NCBI GenBank assembly: GCA_002342065.1
Contig: DDPF01000009.1
Coordinates: forward strand, 1 to 64,000
Direction: 5' to 3'
From: Bacteroidetes bacterium UBA2475
GTDB lineage: Bacteria; Bacteroidota; Bacteroidia; B-17B0; Aurantibacillaceae
DNA length: 64,000 nt
In this document: in pieces, positions 35,880 to 44,288 of the stretch
How the letters are laid out: each line of letters begins with the position of its first letter
How positions within the stretch are numbered: the stretch's first letter is position 1
The notes under the pieces: generated by a model
Databases searched by the model: none
What the model was told of the DNA's origin: nothing
What the model saw: only the letters and a program-made list of their open reading frames with translations
Program-made: the position numbers and the translations under genes

Positions 35880-36213
35880 GCGAAAAGCTTGCTTTTCAGT
35901 GAATGGATACAAAACAAAAAATAGCTTCCGAAGGAAGGTACTTTTGTATTTGCAGGTTTGAGTTCATTGGGATCAGCGCCAGCTAATCCCATTTTCAAAA
36001 GCTTGCTTTTGAAAGCGAATGGAAAACAAAAAAAGCATTTTCTGAAAGAAAATGCTTTTTGTATTTGCAGGTTTGAGCGTCATGGGATCAACGCAGTTAA
36101 TCCAATTTTTAACCTTTGCTTTTGAAAGCATAAAGGAAAACAAAAAATAAATTCCCATTTTAGGGAATTCAGATTTGAGTTTTTTTGGATCAACTTAACT
36201 ATCCAATTTTTTT
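35880..36213 (+). repeat. Tandem array of covarying hairpins downstream of tRNA-Lys
   Basis: About three degenerate units of roughly 110 bases share flanks (AAAACAAAAAA before, TTTTGTATTTGCAGGTTTGAG and GGATCA after) but carry different stems. Hairpin set A: CTTCC/GGAAG (35925-35937), AAAAAGCATTTTC/GAAAATGCTTTTT (36030-36060), AATTCCC/GGGAATT (36150-36169). Set B: TGGGAT/ATCCCA (35968-35991), GGAT/ATCC (36085-36103), TTGGAT/ATCCAA (36185-36206), each followed by four to seven T. Set C: GAAAAG/CTTTTC (35882-35897) and TTCAAAAG/CTTTTGAA (35994-36013). Stems change while pairing is kept, which points to selection on structure. No protein is supported here. Confidence 0.7.
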
Positions 36214-36304
36214 AATCTATGATCAGCAAAGTAAAACCGTAAGCTAACGAAAGAAGTAAAGCGACACTGAGGTAGGTACCTGCATCTATTAATATCTGTT
36301 TCAT
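36212..36304 (-). CDS. Possible small membrane protein, 30 residues
   Basis: ORF from the ATG 36304-36302 to the TAA at 36212-36214. After a short start (MKQILIDAGT) it is one hydrophobic stretch (YLSVALLLSLAYGFTLLII), enough for a single membrane helix. It is in the right size class for real micro-membrane proteins, but a chance ORF cannot be excluded. Confidence 0.35.
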   Translation of the reverse strand: MKQILIDAGTYLSVALLLSLAYGFTLLIID

Positions 36305-36574
36305 GATTAATATAATTTAGAAATAAAAAATGGTTACAGTAAAAATTATTATTTAGTCGTTTAATTATCTCTTTTAGTTCAATTCTTAGAAATGTTGCCG
36401 GATGATGGTTATGGCAAACTTGTAAGATCAGGCATTGCGAATGGGTTTGACCGAATTAAAGATGAAATCTAATTTTTTTAGCAACAGTAATCGATCATTT
36501 TACTTTAATATGGTTTTGGTTTTTAATGCGGTTATTTAAAAAATATATATCTTTAAACGAAAGTAATAGCCTGT

Positions 36575-37147
36575 ATGCGTTTTCTTTTGATCTTAACACT
36601 TTCACTTTTTAGCTTTGGCATCAATAGCCAGAGTATTGATTCTTTGTTAAGTATTTACAAAACAAAACAAACAGATCTTAAGATTCAAAATCAAGTGCTC
36701 AGTAAACTTAGCTGGGCTTATCTGTACATAAATACAGATTCTGCTATTTTATTTGCAAAAAAACACTTTGAAGTGGCAAGCACATTAAAAGATAAGGTTG
36801 CTATGATAGATGCATATAACCATATGGCGATAGCTTATTCTATGCGTGGAGAGTATGAAAGATCGTTGAAGTATGATTTTGAGATATTGAAATATGACAA
36901 ACAACAAAATGATTCGGCAGAAATAGCAAAAACCCTTAATCAGATAGGTATCAATTATCAATACATGGGTGACTATCCAAAAGCACTTGAATATTATTAC
37001 CAGGCACTCCACATTCGGGAGAACAGGAAAGAAGATAGGGATATTAGCGATACATACACTTGCCTAGGCCTTGTATATTATGATCAGAAAGATTTAAAAA
37101 AGGAATGGAGTACCTTCTTAAAAGCCTTGACCTTTATAAAAAAATAA
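36575..37147 (+). CDS. N-terminal part of a TPR-SpoIIE phosphatase, cut by a -1 frameshift
   Basis: 190 residues. Signal peptide MRFLLILTLSLFSFGINSQ, then TPR repeats (AYNHMAIAYSMRGEYERSLKY, TLNQIGINYQYMGDYPKALEYYYQAL, TCLGLVYYDQKDLKK). The frame leaves the TPR pattern after KDLKK and stops 15 codons later. Moving back one base at the A-run (37096-37101) continues the same TPR into the next ORF (GMEYLLKSLDLYKK). Together they give a protein of about 700 residues, a common Bacteroidota architecture. Confidence 0.85.
   Translation: MRFLLILTLSLFSFGINSQSIDSLLSIYKTKQTDLKIQNQVLSKLSWAYLYINTDSAILFAKKHFEVASTLKDKVAMIDAYNHMAIAYSMRGEYERSLKYDFEILKYDKQQNDSAEIAKTLNQIGINYQYMGDYPKALEYYYQALHIRENRKEDRDISDTYTCLGLVYYDQKDLKKEWSTFLKALTFIKK
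37093..37102 (+). other. Possible -1 frameshift slippery site
   Basis: In the zero frame of the first ORF the bases read T TTA AAA AAG, which contains two overlapping -1 slippery heptamers (T-TTA-AAA and A-AAA-AAG, the latter as in dnaX). A slip here joins the two ORFs exactly at the TPR break. I see no strong downstream stem and no upstream Shine-Dalgarno-like stimulator, so a real single-base indel or a sequencing error in the six-A run is equally possible. Confidence 0.5.
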
Positions 37148-38682
37148 ATGATGAAGAATCTATTGCAGGTTGCTATCAAAACCTGGCCAACGTATATGCT
37201 GATGCAAAAGATCTTCAAACAGCTTTGTCATATTATAACAAAAGTTACAGTCTGTATAAAAAATATAATAACCTTCAGGGTATCTCTGCATCGCTTGATA
37301 ATCTTGGTTCTATTACCCGTGATCTTGGCCAGTTAGATTCTTCCTTGTTTTATTATTACAAGGCTAGGCCTGTTTATGAAAAGCTTGGAGATCACCTTGG
37401 CATTGCTTCCAATAACATAAATATTGGTACTACTTTTTTAGATCTTCATAAAGCAAACGAAGCTATTAGTTATTGCGATAAAGGACTTAAGCTTGCAAAA
37501 GAGATACAGGCTCCCGAAGCTACAAATATAGCCTGTTTCTGTTTATCGGAAGCATGGAAACAAAAAGGCGATTATAAAAAAGCATATGAATATTATACAT
37601 TGTATATCAGCGCAAGAGATTCTTTAGTTAACGAATCGCGTACAAAAGATATTACGCGCCGCGAAATGCAATATAAGTTTGACAGAAAAACAGTTGCGGA
37701 TAGCTTAAAATTTGAAAGTGAAAAAGGAATAAGAGATATAAAATTAAAACAGGAAAAGAACCAGCGTTTCGTTTTGTATGGCGGATTAATACTTGTTATT
37801 GTATTTGCAGCATTTATGTTTAATCGTTTTAAAGTAACAAAAAAACAAAAACAGGTTATTGAATTGCAGAAAGAGCTTGTTGAAGAAAAAAATAAAGAAA
37901 TAACCGATTCTATTAATTATGCAAAGCGTTTACAGGATGCTATTTTGCCCCCCGAAAAAATGTGGAAACAACAATTACCCAATAGTTTTATTTTATACAA
38001 ACCAAAGGATATTGTTGCCGGCGACTTTTACTGGATGGAGAAGATCAGTCGTCTGACCCCAGAAGTCAGTCAGCGGTCAGAGATAATATTAATTGCGGCG
38101 GCAGACTGCACCGGACATGGTGTGCCGGGAGCAATGGTAAGCGTTGTTTGTAGCAATGCATTAAACCGGTCTGTTAAGGAATTTGGTATAACCGAGCCGG
38201 GTAAAATATTGGATAAAGTAAAAGAATTAGTTATCGAGACTTTCGAAAAAAGCGAAAGCGAAGTAAAAGATGGGATGGATATTTCGCTTGTGGCACTTGA
38301 ATGGAATGAACAAAAAACAACCTTTAAAATGCAATGGAGTGGTGCAAATAATCCGCTGTGGTATATTCGTGAAAATAAATTAATTGAAATTACTGCCAAT
38401 AAGCAACCTATAGGTACTCATATAGGAGCAACTAACTTTACTACACATACTATAACATTAAATAAAGGGGATCAGATCTTTTTGTTTACTGATGGCTATG
38501 CCGATCAGTTTGGCGGGCCAAAAGGAAAGAAGTTTAAATACAAGCAGCTTGAAGAATTAATAGTTTCCGCACATACGGCCAGCGCTAATGATCAAAAGAA
38601 AATACTGGAAGAGGCTTTTAGTAAATGGAAAGGTGGATTGGAGCAATTAGACGATGTTTGTATTATAGGCGTTAGAGTATAA
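37105..38682 (+). CDS. C-terminal part: TPR repeats, membrane helix, SpoIIE-type PP2C phosphatase
   Basis: 525 residues. Four or five more TPRs (about 1-180), a degenerate helical region, one membrane helix (about 225-243, FVLYGGLILVIVFAAFMF), a coiled coil (about 247-275), then the SpoIIE/RsbU phosphatase domain (about 275-525). Metal-site motifs are VAGDFYWM, ADCTGHGVPGAM, DGMDISLVAL and FTDGYADQFGG. It probably dephosphorylates an anti-sigma-factor antagonist-type partner. The ATG at the frame junction could restart translation but would yield a protein lacking a signal peptide. Confidence 0.9.
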   Translation: MEYLLKSLDLYKKINDEESIAGCYQNLANVYADAKDLQTALSYYNKSYSLYKKYNNLQGISASLDNLGSITRDLGQLDSSLFYYYKARPVYEKLGDHLGIASNNINIGTTFLDLHKANEAISYCDKGLKLAKEIQAPEATNIACFCLSEAWKQKGDYKKAYEYYTLYISARDSLVNESRTKDITRREMQYKFDRKTVADSLKFESEKGIRDIKLKQEKNQRFVLYGGLILVIVFAAFMFNRFKVTKKQKQVIELQKELVEEKNKEITDSINYAKRLQDAILPPEKMWKQQLPNSFILYKPKDIVAGDFYWMEKISRLTPEVSQRSEIILIAAADCTGHGVPGAMVSVVCSNALNRSVKEFGITEPGKILDKVKELVIETFEKSESEVKDGMDISLVALEWNEQKTTFKMQWSGANNPLWYIRENKLIEITANKQPIGTHIGATNFTTHTITLNKGDQIFLFTDGYADQFGGPKGKKFKYKQLEELIVSAHTASANDQKKILEEAFSKWKGGLEQLDDVCIIGVRV

Positions 38683-38699
38683 TACAAACGAGTCGCCGG

Positions 38700-38985
38700 G
38701 TGAAGAAAATTATTTACCTGGTACAAAATGGCATTCTAACAAAAGGAAAAGTGGTAAGAAAGAGCCAACTAATACTAAAATAAATAAACAAACTGTCTAT
38801 AAAGTTTTTTTCAATTTAAAAAGCAGGGCGGAAACTTGAAGGAGGCTTCTGTAAAAACTCATGTTACACATAATCTTGGAGACGAAGCCGAAGAGCCGCT
38901 TGTTTATGATTCGCAAAATCCAAAAGAAGCGTTGCTGTTAGACGCGTTTCCAAAAAAATTAAGACCTTTAATTGCAGGGGTTTAA
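38700..38985 (+). pseudogene. Coding-like remnant
   Basis: Two overlapping frames look coding-like: one from about 38690 to the TGA near 38838 (ESPGEENYLPGTKWH) and another to the TAA near 38983 (THNLGDEAEEPLVYDS, LLDAFPKKLRPLIAGV). Neither has a clear start, and joining them needs a shift. I do not recognise the family. The rest of 38683-39345 holds a terminator, an inverted repeat (AACAAGTA 39218-39225 / TACTTGTT 39240-39247) and otherwise nothing I can support. Confidence 0.3.
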
Positions 38986-39008
38986 ATACCCAATAATGTG
39001 ATCTAATA

Positions 39009-39039
39009 AAAAAGCCGGATTCTTTTAACCCGGCTTTTT
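39009..39039 (+). terminator. Intrinsic terminator
   Basis: A 10-bp stem AAAAAGCCGG (39009-39018) with CCGGCTTTTT (39030-39039), loop of 11 bases, ending in T. It ends the phosphatase transcription unit; the A/T symmetry would also allow use from the other strand. Confidence 0.82.
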
Positions 39040-39345
39040 AACGACCATTACCAAATTTTTAACCGTATCCCACCATTACTTAAGTTTTGATGTCGGTTTG
39101 TTGGAATTATATAATAGAACAACCATAACCACTATAAAAGTAAAACTACTTTGTTATCTGAACCTGTTTTTTGTGTAAACCCAATGTTGCGAAACAGTTT
39201 TTGTCAAATTTAATTTAAACAAGTAATTAACAATTTACATACTTGTTCAGCTAAAAAGTTAGTGTAAATACCTTTATATGTTTCTTACAAGTTTGAACAG
39301 ATGTTCGTTTTTCTTTATTTTAATTTCATTTTCTTTGTAGCATTC

Positions 39346-40173
39346 ATGTCGCTTTTTATTACATCACTAAACTCAGGCAGTAATGGTAATTGTTATTACA
39401 TTGGTAATAATGAAGAAGCCGTATTAATAGATGCGGGCATCTCCTGTCGCGAAACCGAAAAACGAATGAAGCGTTTGGGATTAACAATGGATAAAATAAA
39501 AGCTATTTTTATCTCGCACGAACACTCAGATCATATTCGCGGTGTAGAAGTTCTATCCCGAAAATTTAATTTGCCGGTATATATTACTCCAATTACCTTA
39601 AAGCATAGTGGTATGTTTCTCTTACCCGAACTAAACAGAACTTTTACTGCTTACAATGAAATTACATTTGGCGGACTTACGGTTAAAGCGTTTCCTAAGT
39701 TTCATGATGCTTCTGATCCTTATAGTTTTATTGTTTCCGGAAATGGAATTAATATCGGCGTTTTAACTGATATTGGATCGGCCTGCGAACACGTAATAAA
39801 TAATTTTAAAGAATGTCATGCCGCTTTTTTGGAAACGAATTACGATGAACAAATGCTGGAGACCGGGCATTACCCATATTATTTAAAACAGCGTGTTAGC
39901 AGTGATAAAGGACATTTATCCAACAAACAAGCTCTTGAGATCTTTGTAAATCATAGACCTGAGTTTATGAGCCATGTTTTTTTATCACATCTTTCGCGGG
40001 ATAATAATGATGCCCAATTGGTAAAGGATCTGTTTTTAAAACATGCCGGAAAAACCGATGTTATTGTTGCCTCACGTGATAATGAAACGGATATTTATCA
40101 TATTACAGGAAATAAAGTCATTTCAGAACCTGTTCTTCAACAGCCGACTTTTGTGCAAATGTCATTATTCTAA
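39346..40173 (+). CDS. MBL-fold metallo-hydrolase, WalJ/YycJ-like
   Basis: 275 residues from the ATG at 39346, where the family N-terminus LNSGSNGNCYYIG begins; a start 15 codons upstream adds an unrelated hydrophobic stretch and is less likely. The metal-binding motif is SHEHSDHIRG, with further ligands in FHDASDPYSF and HLSRDNND. The family are predicted nucleases or hydrolases linked to cell-wall stress or DNA end processing. It converges with the tspO gene (4-bp overlap). Confidence 0.88.
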   Translation: MSLFITSLNSGSNGNCYYIGNNEEAVLIDAGISCRETEKRMKRLGLTMDKIKAIFISHEHSDHIRGVEVLSRKFNLPVYITPITLKHSGMFLLPELNRTFTAYNEITFGGLTVKAFPKFHDASDPYSFIVSGNGINIGVLTDIGSACEHVINNFKECHAAFLETNYDEQMLETGHYPYYLKQRVSSDKGHLSNKQALEIFVNHRPEFMSHVFLSHLSRDNNDAQLVKDLFLKHAGKTDVIVASRDNETDIYHITGNKVISEPVLQQPTFVQMSLF

Positions 40174-40691
40174 TTAAGAACCCAAATTGAAATATTTAAT
40201 ACTGTTGCAAAACTTACCCACAGTAAATATGGGATGTTAATATAGCCTGCACTTGGTTTCGCTTTTCGAAAAAGTATGATCATATAAAGTATCAACACCC
40301 ACATGATACTTATATCAACAATTGATAAGAATAAATAATGAAACGAAAAAAATAAAATACTCCACCAAAAATTAAGAAATAACTGAATTCCAAAAACCCA
40401 TAATGCTGTTGTTCTTAGTTTTGTTAATGGACTCCTCCAAACAAGATTCAGGGAGATACCCATAAGAATATATAATGTTGTCCATACTGGACCAAATATA
40501 TTATCTGGTGGCTGAAAGGCGGGCTTTTCTAAAGAGTTAAACCACCAACCGTTTATTTCGTTGGAAGTAATATAACCCGATAGACCGCCTATTGCCAATG
40601 GAATAAGTAAACAAATAACAAAAGCAATAATAGTTTTTATTTTAAAGCTTTTATTATCTGAATGGTTTTTAGTATGAGTGGCTATGGCCAT
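40170..40691 (-). CDS. tspO: TspO/MBR family tryptophan-rich sensory protein
   Basis: 173 residues, five membrane helices. The TspO signature KPAFQPPDNIFGPVWTTLY is followed by ILMGISLNLVW. These proteins bind porphyrins and related ligands. An extra N-terminal hydrophilic stretch of about 20 residues precedes helix 1. Confidence 0.92.
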   Translation of the reverse strand: MAIATHTKNHSDNKSFKIKTIIAFVICLLIPLAIGGLSGYITSNEINGWWFNSLEKPAFQPPDNIFGPVWTTLYILMGISLNLVWRSPLTKLRTTALWVFGIQLFLNFWWSILFFSFHYLFLSIVDISIMWVLILYMIILFRKAKPSAGYINIPYLLWVSFATVLNISIWVLN

Positions 40692-40696
40692 TTAAT

Positions 40697-40852
40697 TTAA
40701 ACAGGTCTTTTGCCTTGTATAAGTCGTAATAATACGGCAATAACAGCAATAATTAAAAGTATATGAATTATGCCAGACGCGTGAAATCCTAAAAATCCAA
40801 TTGCCCAAACGATTACTAAAATTACGGCTGCTGTGTAAAGTATGTTTCCCAT
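40697..40852 (-). CDS. Small Lmo0937/DUF5670-type membrane protein
   Basis: 51 residues from the ATG 40852-40850: MGNILYTAAVILVIVWAIG, then FLGFHASGIIHILLIIAV and a short basic tail LRLIQGKRPV. Two membrane helices with the FLGFHASGIIH turn match the Lmo0937 family of small membrane proteins. It starts upstream of tspO on the same strand with a five-base gap, so they are probably co-transcribed. Confidence 0.85.
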   Translation of the reverse strand: MGNILYTAAVILVIVWAIGFLGFHASGIIHILLIIAVIAVLLRLIQGKRPV

Positions 40853-40953
40853 GTTTTTTATTTTTTATTTACTATGTATCTGCAAATTCAATGCCAATAG
40901 AAAATTATTTGGGGAATAAATTGCGCACGCACATTTTGTAAAAACTAAAACAT

Positions 40954-41511
40954 TTATTTATTAAATTTATCCATTTTGGCATGAAGATCATTTAACAGTT
41001 TTATTTCTATGGTTTGGGTCTCTATTAATTTTTTGATCTGTTCTTCCATTAACAAATTTATTTTTTGATGTAGATTACGAATTTCAATCTCTGCTTTTAG
41101 ATTAATGAGATAATCATTTTCTGCCCTTTTCCGGTCTTTATCTTCTTTCCTGTTTTGGCTCATCATTATTATTGGTGCCTGTAACGCGGCAACACATGAA
41201 AGAATTAAATTCATCAATATAAAAGGGTATGGATCAAAAGCGGCATCTTTTTTAACGTATGCATTATAAATTATCCAAAGCGTTAAGATAACACCAAATA
41301 GAATAATGAATTTCCAGCTGCCACCAAAAACAGCTATTCTATCCGATAATTTCTGGCCTGATGATAATAATTCCGCGGGTGGGTGTTTTAATTTATCAAT
41401 AATTAATTTTTCTTCCTTAATGGCTTCTTCCACTATAATGTGCAATTTTTTTATTTGATCATCCTGCGCTTTGTTAAGAGCAGCAATACTATCAATGGTA
41501 GAGGTTTTCAT
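40954..41511 (-). CDS. DUF1003 membrane protein
   Basis: 185 residues. The DUF1003 core is DRIAVFGGSWKFIILFGVI, LWIIYN, FDPYPFILMNLILSCVAA and APIIMMSQNR, with two membrane helices between a helical N-terminus and a C-terminal coiled coil (about 130-185). Function unknown. Confidence 0.9.
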   Translation of the reverse strand: MKTSTIDSIAALNKAQDDQIKKLHIIVEEAIKEEKLIIDKLKHPPAELLSSGQKLSDRIAVFGGSWKFIILFGVILTLWIIYNAYVKKDAAFDPYPFILMNLILSCVAALQAPIIMMSQNRKEDKDRKRAENDYLINLKAEIEIRNLHQKINLLMEEQIKKLIETQTIEIKLLNDLHAKMDKFNK

Positions 41512-41545
41512 TTTAGAGAAATTTTATAATTTAAAATCTGTTAAA

Positions 41546-43906
41546 TTATTTTTTATTCGGCTTCGCAAACATTTTTTTAATTTTTTTGCGGAAACCTAGA
41601 TATTTATTTCGTGGCCTCTCTTCATTTAATTCGTCAAGCTCTTCGTAAGCTTCTAATAAAGGTTTAGGCATTTCACCATTATACATTATTTTAAAAAACG
41701 AAAAGCCGTTATAAGGAATGGAGTTTTCATTAGTATGTATTTTAACACGGTTAGCAGTTCCGTTTTCTTTGAACGGCACTAAAAAAGCTTTTTTTCTGGC
41801 AGATAATAATTGATTAAATCGTTTATTCACTAATGTTTTTCCAATATAGGCCAGGCATTTATCTTGAATAGTAAACAACATAGGATCATTTAGATGTTTT
41901 GTTATGTAATGGAAAAAGACAGAATCCTTTATGTACGTATTTGCTACAGATAAAGAATCATCTTCATCGTACTCTTTTTCTTTTTTCTTATTGCTATGTA
42001 AATAATATTTTTTCTTCGCTTCATAAAATAATATCTGTTCTTTTTCTTTTTCTTCGTGAGTTTGGGGATAAACCGAAATTGAAGCGCCGGGATTTTCTTC
42101 AAGGAAATCGGCAATTTTATCAAGAAACTTTGCCTGCGAATGATATATCTCTGTTTGTTGCATTTGCCATTTTACGTAAAGGATCTTCTCGATCGTTCTT
42201 TCACTTTGTTTTACCTTTACACTATATGGTACCGTAACGGGCTTTACAAAAACATTTCTTAAAGCATCAAAAAGAATATCTTTCCAATGGATCTTTGGCT
42301 TTTTTAAATTACCAGTTATAGGAATATTATAATCTATAACATTGGCGTTTTCTCTTACAATTGCCATTATAATGGGTAAGGGTATCCATTTTATATCTTC
42401 TCTATGAATACGTTTTGCAACACGTGGATCGATCACAAGTAAACGGTTGCTGCTTTGTATATCACCACTACGCACACGCCAATGACCTTTTATTTCTATT
42501 GTGCCCCTGTTTAATGGAAACGAAGTATAAGATATCAGGTATGGATTAAAAAGTGTTGCCGGAATTTTTTGAAAATGATAGTCCATATCAAAATCGGAAC
42601 TATCTTTTGGGTTTATACTAAGATGTATAGCAAGATCACCATAGGGATTCATCCCGGATCTAAAATCAAGTTTTACGCGAGAATCATTTTTACTCACCGA
42701 GTCGGCTAAAATATCAAATGGTCTTAAGCCGATCGAAAATTTCTCGCTTAATTTATAATCATTAAAAAGCAAATTGCCTTTGTAAATGGCAAGCCGGTTT
42801 ACTTTATAATCACTTTTCAAAAAGTTTTTTGAGAGTTTTACGATGTAATCCGCTAACTCAAAGATCAGGTTAAATTTTCTCGAATTTTTTGCCGATGAGA
42901 CTTTGGTACCCTTTTTACCAAAGATAGTTTGAACATTATCTAAATGATCATAAAGTTCATATTTAACGAATGGATGATCCAGGGAGACAGAATCGATAAT
43001 GTATTTTTTATTTTTTGGGCTTAACTGGTCGATCTTAATAGCGAATTTTTTAAAGGATGCGTAATCTTCGTTCTTGTCTTTCCCAAAATTAAAATCATTA
43101 ATTGCCAAAAAGCCTTTTGCAAAAAGATCTTCGGCCCTCGTGAAATTTCCTGTTGCTTCTATATCTGCATCCATATTAGCATAAAAGGCGCCGTAATTAA
43201 TAATGTCCTTTAAATATTGTTCGATAAATTTAAGATCGTATTTATTAAAGACAGCGGCCAACTTATAATCGAGATTTTTCGTATTTATCTTACAACTTCC
43301 TTTTACATCGCCTTTTCCAATTCCTGCTATAAATGAGAATTTTGCCGCTGTACTGTCTGAATCCCATCTAAAGCCTGTGCTTTGTATATTTACTTTTTTA
43401 ATTGGATAATTTACTGGAATCAGAAGGTCGCGATAAATGAATTCCCCATTAATTATAGTGATGCTACTTAGGTTAAAATGTAAATTCCCCTCCTTAGGTT
43501 TGCTTTTATCTTTTGAAGAAAAGCGTTGGATAATATCGATGAAATTTAATTTTTTTGCAGTATCCTGAGAAATTATTCCATATGGATTATCTAAGATCAG
43601 ATCATTGATCTCTATTGTCTTTGAAAATAATTTATGAAGTGATAAATTAGCACCTATGCCTTTAGCCGAAAAGAAAAGTGTATCGCCATTAGGTTCATAC
43701 ACTTTTGCATTACTTAAATGCACATAACCCGTAAAAGGGTTCACATAAGCCCAATCCAATGTAATTTTTCTTCCTAAAAATTTTTCGTCATATTTTTCTA
43801 CCAGGTATTTTGTGAGCGGGGAAATAAATATAATAATTAGAACTACCGCAATAACAATTACGCTGATAGTTGATAAAATCACTTTTTTAAGCCCCTTTTT
43901 AGCCAT
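41546..43906 (-). CDS. DUF748 / AsmA-like envelope protein
   Basis: 786 residues with one N-terminal membrane helix (about 9-31) and a long beta-rich periplasmic part typical of AsmA/DUF748 (ITLDWAYVNPFTGYVHLSNA, NPYGDLAIHLSI, LISYTSFPLNRGTIEIKGHW). A charged C-terminal third (about 620-786) is rich in Lys/Glu. By family it may help lipid transport or envelope assembly. Confidence 0.85.
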   Translation of the reverse strand: MAKKGLKKVILSTISVIVIAVVLIIIFISPLTKYLVEKYDEKFLGRKITLDWAYVNPFTGYVHLSNAKVYEPNGDTLFFSAKGIGANLSLHKLFSKTIEINDLILDNPYGIISQDTAKKLNFIDIIQRFSSKDKSKPKEGNLHFNLSSITIINGEFIYRDLLIPVNYPIKKVNIQSTGFRWDSDSTAAKFSFIAGIGKGDVKGSCKINTKNLDYKLAAVFNKYDLKFIEQYLKDIINYGAFYANMDADIEATGNFTRAEDLFAKGFLAINDFNFGKDKNEDYASFKKFAIKIDQLSPKNKKYIIDSVSLDHPFVKYELYDHLDNVQTIFGKKGTKVSSAKNSRKFNLIFELADYIVKLSKNFLKSDYKVNRLAIYKGNLLFNDYKLSEKFSIGLRPFDILADSVSKNDSRVKLDFRSGMNPYGDLAIHLSINPKDSSDFDMDYHFQKIPATLFNPYLISYTSFPLNRGTIEIKGHWRVRSGDIQSSNRLLVIDPRVAKRIHREDIKWIPLPIIMAIVRENANVIDYNIPITGNLKKPKIHWKDILFDALRNVFVKPVTVPYSVKVKQSERTIEKILYVKWQMQQTEIYHSQAKFLDKIADFLEENPGASISVYPQTHEEKEKEQILFYEAKKKYYLHSNKKKEKEYDEDDSLSVANTYIKDSVFFHYITKHLNDPMLFTIQDKCLAYIGKTLVNKRFNQLLSARKKAFLVPFKENGTANRVKIHTNENSIPYNGFSFFKIMYNGEMPKPLLEAYEELDELNEERPRNKYLGFRKKIKKMFAKPNKK

Positions 43907-44046
43907 TATACTGTTCCGATTTTTTGATGTTTTAGCATAAGTTCAAGTTTGGGTAAAAAGTGTCCCACGTGCAAAAAATTACCCATAAGGGGCAATTGAT
44001 AGCGTTTAAAAATTAAAAGCTTCATATGGTTTTACTTCTTATTAGA

Positions 44047-44285
44047 GCGGTATCGCGTTATTTTCCTTTTTTAATATACATTCTTACAATTGTACATGAT
44101 AATTTGATACCGCTTGTAAAAACCCTAAACTAAGCATATTTTTAAGGATTTTTAGCATTGATCTGATGGCTCCGACCTGATATTTATTTGTAACTAAGCC
44201 ATATAGCTGGTTTATGGGCTAATTTAAGAGAACATGCTTAATTTCGGTTATAACTTAAATTTTAATTACTTTTAATGCTTAGTTT
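44047..44285. repeat. Two inverted-repeat pairs in a gene-free stretch
   Basis: The 382-base gap 43907-44288 holds no gene I can support. GCGGTATC (44047-44054) is inverted as GATACCGC (44106-44113). AAACTAAGCAT (44127-44137) is inverted perfectly as ATGCTTAGTTT (44275-44285), spanning 159 bases, with an AGCCATA/TATGGGCT pair inside. The outer pair ends four bases before the next gene's TTG. This could be a small non-autonomous element, a relic, or regulatory DNA. Confidence 0.4.
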
Positions 44286-44288
44286 AAG

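Noticed and set aside
35780..35998. 72-residue minus-strand ORF ending LGFEPRTPTLKV
   Set aside because: It reads the tRNA-Lys gene and its terminator backwards, a well-known source of false proteins.
35950..36213. tRNA 3'-end copies marking an integrated element (att sites)
   Set aside because: The GGTTTGAG...GGGATCA words only loosely resemble the tRNA-Lys 3' end, and no integrase or foreign cargo lies between them.
35837..36213. CRISPR-like array
   Set aside because: Units of about 110 bases have variable stems and conserved flanks, not short identical repeats with unique spacers, and no cas genes are present.
37148..37336. Separate 62-residue ORF inside the phosphatase gene
   Set aside because: It is a frame shadow of the TPR coding region.
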